Shown here piece by piece: positions 55,823-64,000 of a stretch of DNA of 64,000 nucleotides. Every line of letters starts with the position of its first letter. Position 1 is the stretch's first letter. The translations under genes were made by a program, and so were the position numbers. The notes beneath the pieces are model-generated. The model saw only the letters and a program-made list of their open reading frames with translations, was not told where the DNA came from and ran no database searches. Source of the DNA: CAVSRC01 sp963730325 (lineage in GTDB: Bacteria > Pseudomonadota > Alphaproteobacteria > Rhizobiales > Kaistiaceae); assembly GCA_963730325.1 (NCBI GenBank), contig CAVSRC010000008.1, forward strand, positions 62,001 through 126,000, read 5' to 3'.

Positions 55823-57130
55823 CTAAGGCAAAATACCGATACGTTGGGCGTTCTTGATTCTTGCTGCCTCGTCGTCTGGAACGCCGGCGTCCCTGGCAAA
55901 GTCTTCCCAGCGCAGCACGGCATCGACGACCTCGCGGAGGATCTCCTCGGCGCGTCCGCGCTTCATCGAAGCCGTCTCGGCGCAAGCCTTGAAATCTTCC
56001 AGAGCGAAGTCATCGCGCTTGCCGTTCAGCGACATCTGGTGCGCGCTGGTCCAGTTGCCGGCCGGATTGTAGCTGTAGGTCAGGTCGTAGGCCGGCGACA
56101 ACGACCATGTCCCGGAGCGGTCCATCAGGAAAGCGATGTTCTTGACGTGATCGTCCTGATTGCGCCCGACGATATTGAAGGCCATCCGGCGAAATTGTTC
56201 TTCGGTCGCAGCCATGGGGAGCCTGAGCCGCCGCATGACTTGCAGTGCCTCTTCGTAGGAGTGAGCTCCGGCCTGCCGGTAGTCGAGATGTGCCATCGCT
56301 CCCAGCGACAGCATGTGGATTTTGCCGCCCTCGTCGGTGCGATCGAACCGCTTGGTCATGAAATGACTGCGGTCACCCTCCTGAAGCAACCGGCACTCGC
56401 GCATTTCAATACCGGCGGCGAGAGCCATCTTGTAGTAGGCAAACTCGATCAGTCCGTAACCGGCCGGATCGTCAAGCTCCTTGTCCCGGTTTCCCGATAC
56501 GCCGTCGAACTTGAGCAGCCAGTAGGAGAACCCTTTTCCGGCATCGACCTGTCCGGAGCGCACTTCATTGGTTTCGCGGTTCCACGCGATGATCGCCTTG
56601 GCGCGCGCTCCCCCCGCCGAGGTGCCGACGCGCAGGATCTGCCGCAGCGTTTCCTCGCGATCGTCCGCGACAAACGAGCCTTCGAGATTGTTGCGCCGGG
56701 TCAGAATGTCGCTCGCCAGCGCGACGAGTGCATCGACATCGATTTTTCCGGATCGGTTGCTTCCAGGCGGCCCGAGAGCGGGATGATATTCGAGTGCGCC
56801 CATACCGCGGTCGCCTGTGTAGCAAAGCCGCTCCACGGGATCGAAACTGTCGGCGGTCCGCCCCTGCCGCGCCAGCCAAGCATTGATGAGGGCGTTGCCG
56901 AAATCGTCGGGAAGGGAATCCGCCAACAGGCCGGGCAGCCCGTGAAACGTATCCCTTGGCAAGGCCGGGAAGGCGTAGATGCGATCCAGGAGCGGCATTG
57001 TCAGCGGCGCCACTTCAATGCCGCTCGTCCGAAATTCCGGGTCGTATTCAAAGGTCGCCTGCGCGGCACCGTCATCCCAGTTGACGGCCGCAATGTCGCG
57101 CCCCCAGAGCCTGACCGTTGCCAGGGTCAT
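55823..57130 (-). CDS. hipA: HipA-family serine/threonine kinase toxin
   Basis: 435 aa. N-terminal subdomain (MTLATVRLWGRDIAAVNWDD to about 120) then the kinase: GTSAGGARAKAIIAW (phosphate loop containing the autophosphorylatable Ser), MTKRFDRTDEGGKIH, catalytic NQDDHVKNIAFL (Asp and Asn for Mg), and SPAYDLTYSYNPAG (metal-binding Asp). E. coli HipA phosphorylates glutamyl-tRNA synthetase and causes persistence. All key residues are present, so it should be active. Overlaps hipB by 4 nt, antitoxin first. Confidence 0.95.
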   Translation of the reverse strand: MTLATVRLWGRDIAAVNWDDGAAQATFEYDPEFRTSGIEVAPLTMPLLDRIYAFPALPRDTFHGLPGLLADSLPDDFGNALINAWLARQGRTADSFDPVERLCYTGDRGMGALEYHPALGPPGSNRSGKIDVDALVALASDILTRRNNLEGSFVADDREETLRQILRVGTSAGGARAKAIIAWNRETNEVRSGQVDAGKGFSYWLLKFDGVSGNRDKELDDPAGYGLIEFAYYKMALAAGIEMRECRLLQEGDRSHFMTKRFDRTDEGGKIHMLSLGAMAHLDYRQAGAHSYEEALQVMRRLRLPMAATEEQFRRMAFNIVGRNQDDHVKNIAFLMDRSGTWSLSPAYDLTYSYNPAGNWTSAHQMSLNGKRDDFALEDFKACAETASMKRGRAEEILREVVDAVLRWEDFARDAGVPDDEAARIKNAQRIGILP

Positions 57131-57477
57131 TTGTCATCGCCCCATGTCCAGGACCCAGTGGAATCGGGACCTTGCGGTTGCGACGAGGCACGGCGGCGCC
57201 GTTTGCCGCCGAGTTTGACTTGCTGGATAGGACTCGGCAGTGGCGCGGGCACCAGCACTTCGAGGTTTTCGAGCAAATCAAGGGCCCGCAATATGCGAAT
57301 CAGACTGCCGAGTTGGGTCGACTGGCCTTTTTCAATGCGCTTGAGCGTGCGCGGGGAAACGCCAGCTTCCTCGGCGAGTGATTCCTGCGTCTGGTTGCGA
57401 TTCAGCCGGTAGCGCGAGAGGCGCCCGCCGAGTTCTTTCAGAACTGCCTTTTCCGAGCTTTCGCGCTCTATCTTCAT
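57127..57477 (-). CDS. hipB: HipB-family antitoxin and autorepressor
   Basis: 116 aa. XRE helix-turn-helix: LGGRLSRYRLNRNQTQESLA then EEAGVSPRTLKRIEKGQSTQ (residues 17-56). A long, basic and disordered tail (LGGKRRRRASSQPQGPDSTG) may contact HipA. HipB normally neutralises HipA by binding it and represses the operon through palindromes in the promoter; four candidates start 5 bp upstream. Stop overlaps the hipA start (ATGA). Confidence 0.93.
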   Translation of the reverse strand: MKIERESSEKAVLKELGGRLSRYRLNRNQTQESLAEEAGVSPRTLKRIEKGQSTQLGSLIRILRALDLLENLEVLVPAPLPSPIQQVKLGGKRRRRASSQPQGPDSTGSWTWGDDK

Positions 57478-57481
57478 AAGG

Positions 57482-57621
57482 TGCCAATTTTGTCATATTA
57501 ATGGCGATTATGCCCATTAATATGCCACTATTGACACTTAAAGTCAATCACATGACAAGAGATTAAATGCCATTTCTGGCACTTAAATGTGATGTGTTGC
57601 CGCTAGATGCCAATTATGGCA
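57482..57621 (-). promoter_or_regulatory. hipBA promoter with four HipB-type operators
   Basis: Sites of form TGCCA-N4-TGNCA: O1 57482-57495 (TGCCAATTTTGTCA), O2 57523-57536 (TGCCACTATTGACA), O3 57568-57581 (TGCCATTTCTGGCA), O4 57608-57621 (TGCCAATTATGGCA); spacing 41, 45 and 40 bp. O3 and O4 are perfect. On the minus strand TTGACT (57542-57547) and CATATT (57519-57524) are 17 bp apart, so O2 lies inside the promoter. A larger palindrome with arms ATATTAATGG/CCATTAATAT (57495-57523) covers the -10. The region is strongly AT-rich compared with the rest. Confidence 0.85.
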
Positions 57622-57641
57622 CCTAAGCCTGATCCTACCCC

Positions 57642-59069
57642 CTATCCCGGCCCTTGCGCCCAGGGGCCGTGGAAGCCCTTGCCGTCCTTGTCGGTGCGCT
57701 CGAAGCCGTGGGCGCCGAAGAAGTCGCGCTGGCCCTGCAGCAGGTTGGCGGTGGTGCGCCCGGTGCGGGCATAGTCGAAATAGGCGAGCGCGTTCGACAG
57801 GGCCGGCACCGGCATGCCCTTCGACATCGCCGCCGAAACGGTGTGGCGCAGCGATCCGTGGCTCGCCTTCAGCCAGCCGGAGAAGGGCTCGACCATCATC
57901 AGATTGGCGATGTCGCCGCCGGCCGAATAGGTGCGCGAGATGTCGTCGAGGAAGCCCGAGCGGATGATGCAGCCGGCCCGCCAGATCTTGGCGATGGTTG
58001 CCATCGGCAGGTCCCACTTCCACAGGTCGGAGGCGGCCTGGAGCACGACGAAGCCCTGGGCATAGGCGGCGATCTTGCCGGCAAGCAGCGCCTGCTCGAG
58101 TTCGTCAAGGACCTGGTCGCGATTCTCGCGCGGGGCGCCGAGTCTGGTGTCGGCCTTGCCGAAGAGCTTTTCGCCGGCCAGGCGGAAATCGCGCTGGGCG
58201 GACAGGCCGCGCGCCGCCACCGCCGCCTCGATCACCGTCGCCGGGACGCCGAGATCCTGCGCCTCCATGGCCGACCAGCGGCCGGTGCCCTTCTGGCCGG
58301 CGGTGTCGAGGATGATCTCGACCATCGGCTTGCCGGTGTCGGGGTCCTTGGCCTCGAGCACCTTGCCGGTGATTTCGATGAGATAGGATTTCAGCCGCCC
58401 CTCGTTCCATTTGGCGAAGACGTCGGCCATCTCGGCCGGGCTCATGCCGAGCCCGTCGCGCATGATGCCGTAGACCTCGGCGATCATCTGCATGTCGGCA
58501 TATTCGATGCCGTTGTGGATGGTCTTGACGAAGTGGCCGGCGCCGTCGGGGCCCATGCGCGCGGCGCAGGGCTCGCCGTCGAACTTGGCGGAGATGTCGA
58601 GAAGGATCTTCTCCACCCGCTGCCATGACGCTTCAGAGCCGCCGATCATGATCGAGGGACCGTGGCGGGCGCCGACCTCGCCGCCGGAGACGCCGATGCC
58701 GAGGAAGTCGAAGCCCTTGGCGTTCAGCTCCTTCACCCGCCGCTGGGTGTCGCGGAAATTGGCGTTGCCGGCGTCGATCAGCATGTCGCCCTTGGCGAGC
58801 ACCTTGCCGATCTTCTCGGCCTCCTCGTCCACCGGCGGGCCGGCCATCACCATGAGGACCACCGGGCGCGGCGGCGTAATGGCCGCGGCCAGCTCCTCGA
58901 CCGTCTTGCAGGGCACCAGCCGCTCGGCCAGCGGCCCGGCATTGGCCATGAAGGTGTCGATCTTCGAGACCGTGCGGTTGTGAACGGCGACCGTGTAGCC
59001 TTTTTCGGCCATGTTGAGGGCGAGGTTGGAGCCCATCACTCCAAGACCGACGAGACCGATATCCGCCAT
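57642..59069 (-). CDS. gnd: 6-phosphogluconate dehydrogenase, decarboxylating
   Basis: 475 aa, full length. NADP site GLVGLGVMGSNLALNMAEKG; DAGNANFRDTQRR; the family signature IHNGIEYADMQMIAE; catalytic Lys in GHFVKTIHNG; C-terminal ALAYFDYARTGRTTANLLQG and QRDFFGAHGFER. It oxidises 6-phosphogluconate to ribulose 5-phosphate, the oxidative pentose phosphate step after Zwf, and so competes with Edd. It lies alone, 38 kb from zwf, downstream of hipBA on the same strand with its own upstream gap. Confidence 0.97.
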   Translation of the reverse strand: MADIGLVGLGVMGSNLALNMAEKGYTVAVHNRTVSKIDTFMANAGPLAERLVPCKTVEELAAAITPPRPVVLMVMAGPPVDEEAEKIGKVLAKGDMLIDAGNANFRDTQRRVKELNAKGFDFLGIGVSGGEVGARHGPSIMIGGSEASWQRVEKILLDISAKFDGEPCAARMGPDGAGHFVKTIHNGIEYADMQMIAEVYGIMRDGLGMSPAEMADVFAKWNEGRLKSYLIEITGKVLEAKDPDTGKPMVEIILDTAGQKGTGRWSAMEAQDLGVPATVIEAAVAARGLSAQRDFRLAGEKLFGKADTRLGAPRENRDQVLDELEQALLAGKIAAYAQGFVVLQAASDLWKWDLPMATIAKIWRAGCIIRSGFLDDISRTYSAGGDIANLMMVEPFSGWLKASHGSLRHTVSAAMSKGMPVPALSNALAYFDYARTGRTTANLLQGQRDFFGAHGFERTDKDGKGFHGPWAQGPG

Positions 59070-59214
59070 GGCGTTGTCCTCATGCTGATGATGTACGTGT
59101 TTTGGGCCGGCGGCATGCGGGAGGCGTAAGCGTCGGCGGCCGGCAGACTAGGAGAGATAGGGCCGCCGGTCCATGCTTGTAGGCGGCTTTTTGGCCCGCG
59201 CCGGCCGTTTTGGG

Positions 59215-59808
59215 CTAGATTCCGAGGTCGCTTTCGCCACGTTCGAGGATCAGCGGCACGATCAGGTCTTCCTCGTCGCCGAGGTGGCGGTCGAGCAGGC
59301 GCAGCAGCCGGTCGCTGGCCGCGGCATAGGCGTCGCCGGCAAAGCGCAGCCGGTCGGTGTTGTCGCGGGGGACGGCGAGGAAGCCGTTGGCGGTCTCGAC
59401 CAGCCGGTCCATCGCCGCGTGGATGACGGCGTGGTCGTTCTCGAGGACCTCGAAGCCACGCTTCAGCCGCGCCTCGGCCGTGACGAAGATCGGGAAATAC
59501 TGGTGGTCCTCGATCTGGTGATGGCCATTGAGATGCGACAGGAACATGTCGATGCGCGGCGCGAACCAGCTCTGGAAATGGGCCGGGGTCACCCGGCCTT
59601 CGCGGAACTCGACGGTCGCCGCGTCGAGCTTGCCGGCGAAACCGCGGAAGCCGTCATGGATGTCGAGCCAGAACTTGGTCACCGCGCCGATCTTCTCGCG
59701 CGGCGGCCAGGTGTCGCGCGGGAAGCGATCGAGGAAGAGACGCAACTCGTCCGGCCAGCCGGTACGGGTCTCCAGGTCGAGGGGCGCGGGATCAGGCATC
59801 TTGATCAT
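59215..59808 (-). CDS. Hemerythrin HHE-domain protein
   Basis: 197 aa. Diiron ligand motifs: HLNGHHQIEDHQYFP (residues about 90-105), ENDHAVIHAAMD, and HLGDEEDLIVPLILE at the end, in the order H..HxxxE..H..HxxxE of bacterial hemerythrins. These proteins bind oxygen or nitric oxide or sense iron/redox state. No signal peptide; cytoplasmic. Single gene, minus strand. Function of this copy unknown. Confidence 0.87.
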   Translation of the reverse strand: MIKMPDPAPLDLETRTGWPDELRLFLDRFPRDTWPPREKIGAVTKFWLDIHDGFRGFAGKLDAATVEFREGRVTPAHFQSWFAPRIDMFLSHLNGHHQIEDHQYFPIFVTAEARLKRGFEVLENDHAVIHAAMDRLVETANGFLAVPRDNTDRLRFAGDAYAAASDRLLRLLDRHLGDEEDLIVPLILERGESDLGI

Positions 59809-59871
59809 ATGGCGCAGTGCACCGGATTTGTCAGGCAGGCACTTTCGGGTAACCGGCAGCAGGCGCCTTGC

Positions 59872-61689
59872 TCAGGGCATCGCCTTTGCCGTGAGCTTCG
59901 CCACCTCCTTGCGGATGGCGTACCACTCCAGCACCCGGCTGGAGGTGACGATACTGTCGCCGCCACTGGTGATGAGCCGGTCGAGGGTGGAGAGCGCCGC
60001 CGTCCCTTCCTTGTTCAGCATCGTCAGGGCCGCGATCACCGTCGGGCCGTCGCAGCTGTGCGGGTCGAACGCCCAGGCGCGCCCATCGGGTTGGTTGCGG
60101 GGGCTCATGCCGCAGCGGTCGACCGGCGGCACGTCGTTCCAGAACAGCGTGCGCATGTCGGTGAGCGCCGAGCTGGTCTTGGCAAAATAGCCGTGCGCCA
60201 GCACGTCGTCGCCGAGCGCGCTCATGTCGATCGAATCGACGGCCGCCGAGACGACAATGCGCTTGCCCCCCTGCCCTGCCCGCCGCAGGTCGCCGTGGAC
60301 CCTCTCGGAGACATTAAGCGCGACGTCATTGTCTGACCCGTAGAGGGTCAGCCGCTCGGCGAGCGGCCGGATCTCCGTGAGCATCGTGGCGAAGAGCGCG
60401 GCGTCCTCGTCCGGGGCGGCAAAGATGATCTGATCGAAGAGCGGCCCGTGCTGTCCCGCCCCGCGCCGCTCGGCGGCCAGAAGCTCGAGCGCATCGAGCA
60501 TGGCCCGGTTGCCCATGGAATGGGCGATCAGGTTGATGCGCTTCGCGCCCGAGCGCGCGACGACATCCTTGAGGAAGCCAAGCAGATGGCGCCCGCTCAG
60601 GCGGACCACCGTCTCGTCGCGGACATAGGAGAAGGCGCTGCCGTCCGACGGCCAGGAGAAAAACACCGGCGCGCCGGCGAAATTGAGGTCGTAGGCCATC
60701 TGCGCGGTGCGCTTGGCGGCCTTGGCGAAGGAGACGTTGTAGCCGTGGACGAAGACGAAGATCTCGTCCGACTGGCGCTTGGCGAGCGTTGCCTTGAGAT
60801 CGGCGAGCATGCCGTCTTCCGACGTTGCGGCGACGCGCGAAATGACGAAGTGGCGTTCGGGATTGGCGGTCCATTCGAGCTTGACGATGGAGGGCGATTC
60901 GATGGCGCCGGGCTTGTGGATGCGCGGCACCGTGACCTCCAGCGTGCCGTAGTCCATGTCGCCCCGCCCGCTGCCATAGAAGTCGTCCGGGCGGTGGCTG
61001 CCGCTGCGCGCCCGGTCGGTGGCAAAGAACACCTTGACCCGCGCGAAGCGGTTCGGGTCGGCATCGCCGAGGTCCGTGGCGACGACGACGGGCATGTGGT
61101 CCGCGCCTGCGCGCTTTCCCGAACAGCGCGCTTCAGGCGGTCCTTCCGCCGCGCGGCGCTCCGCTGCCGCCAGGCCGTCGCGGCCGAGCGCGGCAAGGCT
61201 GTCGGCGAGGCGGGCGTGGTCTTCGGCCAACACGTCGGAGGCGCAATCGTAGTAGCGGACGTCGATGCGGGCGGCGTCCTGCGCCGCGGCGAGCGCCGCC
61301 TCGTGGTTGCCGGCCGCTGAGTAGGCTTCGGCCGCCCGGCTGTAGAGACCGGCAAGCTCCGGCGCGCTCGCCCCGCGGAGCCTGGCGATCAGGCGCGCCT
61401 GCTCGGTGAGCGCGGCGGCGGCATCGGCGAATTCCCCCCGTGCCAGGTGAAGCGCGGCCAGCGCGCCATAGAGGTCGGCGCGGCTCGCGTCCGGCGTCGC
61501 CGGATCGTCGATGGCCGCGCGCACACGGGCGAATCCTGCCGCCGCCTCGCCGGCGGCGATCTCGGCACGGGCCCGGTCGACGAGCAGGGGATCGACATCG
61601 GCCAGCGAAGGGGCGGCGCTCATCAGCCACAGCATGCCGGCAAATCCGATCGCAGCGCAGCGAACCAGGCGGTCCGTTGACGAAATCAT
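59872..61689 (-). CDS. Secreted alpha/beta hydrolase (DUF900 type) with TPR-like N-terminus
   Basis: 605 aa from the ATG at 61689. A signal peptide (AAIGFAGMLWLMSAAPSLAD, about residues 12-31) precedes about 190 residues of helical, alanine-rich repeats resembling TPRs (ADLYGALAALHLARGEFADA). From about residue 220 a DUF900 hydrolase domain follows: VKVFFATDRARSG, FVFVHGYNVSFAKAAKRTAQ, and nucleophile elbow LIAHSMGNRAMLDALE. Substrate unknown; such proteins are often annotated as esterases or lipases. The acid and His would lie in APDEDAALF and VLAHGYF-type segments. A longer frame upstream overlaps livF and is not real. Confidence 0.85.
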   Translation of the reverse strand: MISSTDRLVRCAAIGFAGMLWLMSAAPSLADVDPLLVDRARAEIAAGEAAAGFARVRAAIDDPATPDASRADLYGALAALHLARGEFADAAAALTEQARLIARLRGASAPELAGLYSRAAEAYSAAGNHEAALAAAQDAARIDVRYYDCASDVLAEDHARLADSLAALGRDGLAAAERRAAEGPPEARCSGKRAGADHMPVVVATDLGDADPNRFARVKVFFATDRARSGSHRPDDFYGSGRGDMDYGTLEVTVPRIHKPGAIESPSIVKLEWTANPERHFVISRVAATSEDGMLADLKATLAKRQSDEIFVFVHGYNVSFAKAAKRTAQMAYDLNFAGAPVFFSWPSDGSAFSYVRDETVVRLSGRHLLGFLKDVVARSGAKRINLIAHSMGNRAMLDALELLAAERRGAGQHGPLFDQIIFAAPDEDAALFATMLTEIRPLAERLTLYGSDNDVALNVSERVHGDLRRAGQGGKRIVVSAAVDSIDMSALGDDVLAHGYFAKTSSALTDMRTLFWNDVPPVDRCGMSPRNQPDGRAWAFDPHSCDGPTVIAALTMLNKEGTAALSTLDRLITSGGDSIVTSSRVLEWYAIRKEVAKLTAKAMP

Positions 61690-61822
61690 CAGGCTATCAG
61701 CTCCGCGAGAGGGAACGGTGGTCGATGTCAGCCGAATGTCGCCGCACCGGCAACCTCGGCATTTTCCACCCTGACAATACGGCGACGCCGTGGCGGCGGG
61801 AACGGCCGGCGACGGCCGGCCG

Positions 61823-62586
<764 letters not shown>

Positions 62587-62590
<4 letters not shown>

Positions 62591-63348
62591 TGGTGGGCGC
62601 CTCCGAGATAGGCTTCCTGCACCCGCGGATCGCCGCGCACCTCTTCCGGCGGACCGTCGGCGATGATGCGACCGCCCGCCAGTACGGTCACGCGATCGGC
62701 GAGCGAGAAGACGACATGCATGTCGTGCTCGATGATGACCTTGGTCATGCCGCGCGCCTTGATCTTCTTGAGCAGGTCGATGGTGCGGTTGGTATCGAGC
62801 CGCGACATGCCGGCGGTGGGCTCGTCGAGGAGCAGCAGGCGCGGCTGCTGTACCAGGCACATGGCAAGCTCGAGCCGCCGCTTGTCGCCGCGCGACAGGC
62901 TTGCCGCCTCCTGGTCCATGTGGCCTTCGAGGCCGACGTCCTCGATCATCGCGCGCGCCTGGTCGTGAAGATCGCGCTCGCCCCCGAGGCTCTTCCAGCC
63001 GTGGATGCGGAAGGCGCCATCGCGCTTGGCCAGCGCCGGGATCAGCACGTTATGCAGGACGGAGAGGTCGGGGAAGATCTCCGGCGTCTGGAAGACGCGG
63101 GCGACGCCGAGCTGGTTGATCTCATGCGGATGCTTGCCGGTCAGCGTGGTGCCGTCCAGGCGCACAGAGCCGGCGTCCGGCGTCAGCCGGCCGACGCAGA
63201 TGTTGAGCAGCGTCGACTTGCCGGCGCCGTTCGGCCCGATGATGGCGCGGGTCTTGCCCTCCTCGATCTGCAGGTTGATGTCGGTGAGGGCATGCAGGCC
63301 GCCGAAGCTCTTCTGAACGTCGTCGACGTCGAGAACGATGTTCGCCAT
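62587..63348 (-). CDS. livG: Branched-chain-type ABC transporter ATP-binding protein LivG
   Basis: 253 aa. Walker A GPNGAGKST, signature variant LSRGDKRRLELAMCL, Walker B LLLLDEPTAGMSRLDTN, switch His in IIEHDMHVVFSLADRV, and C-terminal EVRGDPRVQEAYLGGAHQ typical of LivG. Eight nt after livM. Substrate could be branched-chain amino acids or an amide; a binding protein gene is outside the window. Confidence 0.93.
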
Positions 63349-63356
63349 GGTGCCGC

Positions 63357-64000
63357 TCACTCCGCCGGCTGCTGAACGGGCTGCGGCGACGGGCCGTTGC
63401 CGTCGCGACGAAGCAACTTTCCGATTCGCCGCATGCCTTCCATGATCCCGCCGGGCAGGAAGATGACGATCGCCATGAAGACCAGCCCGAGGGTCAGGTG
63501 CCAGCCGCCGCCGACGAACAGTCTGACCACCGATACGGTGGCGTCGCGCGCGGCATCGGGCAGAAACGAAAACACGCCGGCCAGCGTCTGCTCGTTGATC
63601 GTCGACAGGATGTTCTCGAAGTACTTGATGATGCCCGCTCCGAGGATCGGGCCGACCAGCGTGCCGGCACCGCCGAGAATGGTCATCAGCACCACCTCGC
63701 CGGAAGCCGTCCACTGCATGCGGTCGGCGCCGGCCAGCGGATCGGTGATGACCAGGAGCGAACCGGCGAGGCCGGCATACATGCCCGAAATGACGAATGC
63801 AGTGAGCGTGTAGGGGCGCGCATTGAACCCGACGAAACCCAGTCGGGTCTGGTTCGACTTGACGCCGCGCAGGGCCAGCCCGAACGGCGAGCGGAATATC
63901 CTGACCGCGATGAAGAAGACGAGAATGAGAATGACGGCGGTGAAGTAGAAAGCGCCGTAGCCGCTGATCCTTGCGCCGAAGAGCTCCGGCGTCGGCAGGC
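63357..64000 (-). CDS. livM: Branched-chain-type ABC transporter permease LivM, C-terminal part
   Basis: The gene runs off the right edge; 214 residues remain. Helices with LGFVGFNARPYTLTAFVISG, then MYAGLAGSLLVITDPLAG, VLMTILGGAGTLVGPILGAG and WHLTLGLVFMAIVIFLPGGI are the last ones of a LivM-type permease. The inner loop FRSPFGLALRGVKSNQTRLG contacts the ATPases. The tail is basic and Pro/Gln-rich. Its start and the livH and binding-protein genes would lie beyond 64000. Confidence 0.92.
   Translation of the reverse strand, partial: LPTPELFGARISGYGAFYFTAVILILVFFIAVRIFRSPFGLALRGVKSNQTRLGFVGFNARPYTLTAFVISGMYAGLAGSLLVITDPLAGADRMQWTASGEVVLMTILGGAGTLVGPILGAGIIKYFENILSTINEQTLAGVFSFLPDAARDATVSVVRLFVGGGWHLTLGLVFMAIVIFLPGGIMEGMRRIGKLLRRDGNGPSPQPVQQPAE

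Overview
The window looks like a chromosome segment of a free-living alphaproteobacterium, most likely Hyphomicrobiales (Rhizobiales). Grounds: high G+C with strong GC3 bias, many GTG/TTG starts with 4-nt ATGA/GTGA/TTGA overlaps, a Urt urea ABC operon, a cysG-DUF2849-sulfite reductase-cysH-DUF934 block, a trehalose/maltose-type sugar ABC cluster, and intergenic palindromic repeats of rhizobial type. I saw no rRNA, tRNA, CRISPR array, transposase or phage gene. Nearly all of it is ordinary metabolic and transport DNA, densely packed on both strands.

Layout. 0-4 kb: end of a putrescine-degradation operon (puuA fragment, cupin, puuB), then a DHA2-type MFS exporter. 4-10 kb: a self-contained CecR/YbhG/YbhF/YbhS/YbhR-type efflux operon with its own promoter/operator. 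10-16 kb (minus): monohaem cytochrome c, OmpR/EnvZ-type pair, a 74-aa secreted protein, a MATE exporter and a secreted MliC-like protein. 16-21 kb: an SMP-30 lactonase divergent from zwf and edd (Entner-Doudoroff entry; no pgl between them). 21-27.5 kb (minus): DUF4386 membrane protein, a TSUP permease and the assimilatory sulfate block; cysH carries a one-base frameshift. 27.7-35.6 kb: sugar ABC transporter divergent from a LacI regulator, with three LacI-type operators, followed by dgoK-dgoA (2-keto-3-deoxygalactonate branch) and a GNAT enzyme. 35.6-36.6 kb: a SnoaL-like/TetR pair under a promoter holding two perfect palindromes. 36.6-42.4 kb (minus): urtABCDE. 42.7-47 kb: a giant hybrid histidine kinase whose sensor is a complete NCS1-type transporter, overlapping a LuxR-type response regulator and divergent from urtA.

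47-55.6 kb (minus): a low-confidence secreted protein, then pbpC and a 1832-aa alpha-2-macroglobulin with thioester and PAN domain (envelope pair). 55.8-57.6 kb: hipBA toxin-antitoxin with four regularly spaced operator palindromes. 57.6-64 kb (minus): gnd, a hemerythrin-like protein, an alpha/beta hydrolase and the livF-livG-livM end of a branched-chain-type ABC transporter that runs off the window.

Most notable: the NCS1 transporter-kinase/LuxR pair facing the urea transporter. It is a candidate transporter-type receptor controlling urea or amide uptake, with a sigma-54-like promoter and a TACGTC-N4-GACGTA palindrome in the shared intergenic region. Also notable are several regulator-operator pairs that can be read directly from palindromes (HipB, TetR/SnoaL, CecR-like, LacI), the cysH frameshift, and repeated intergenic elements.
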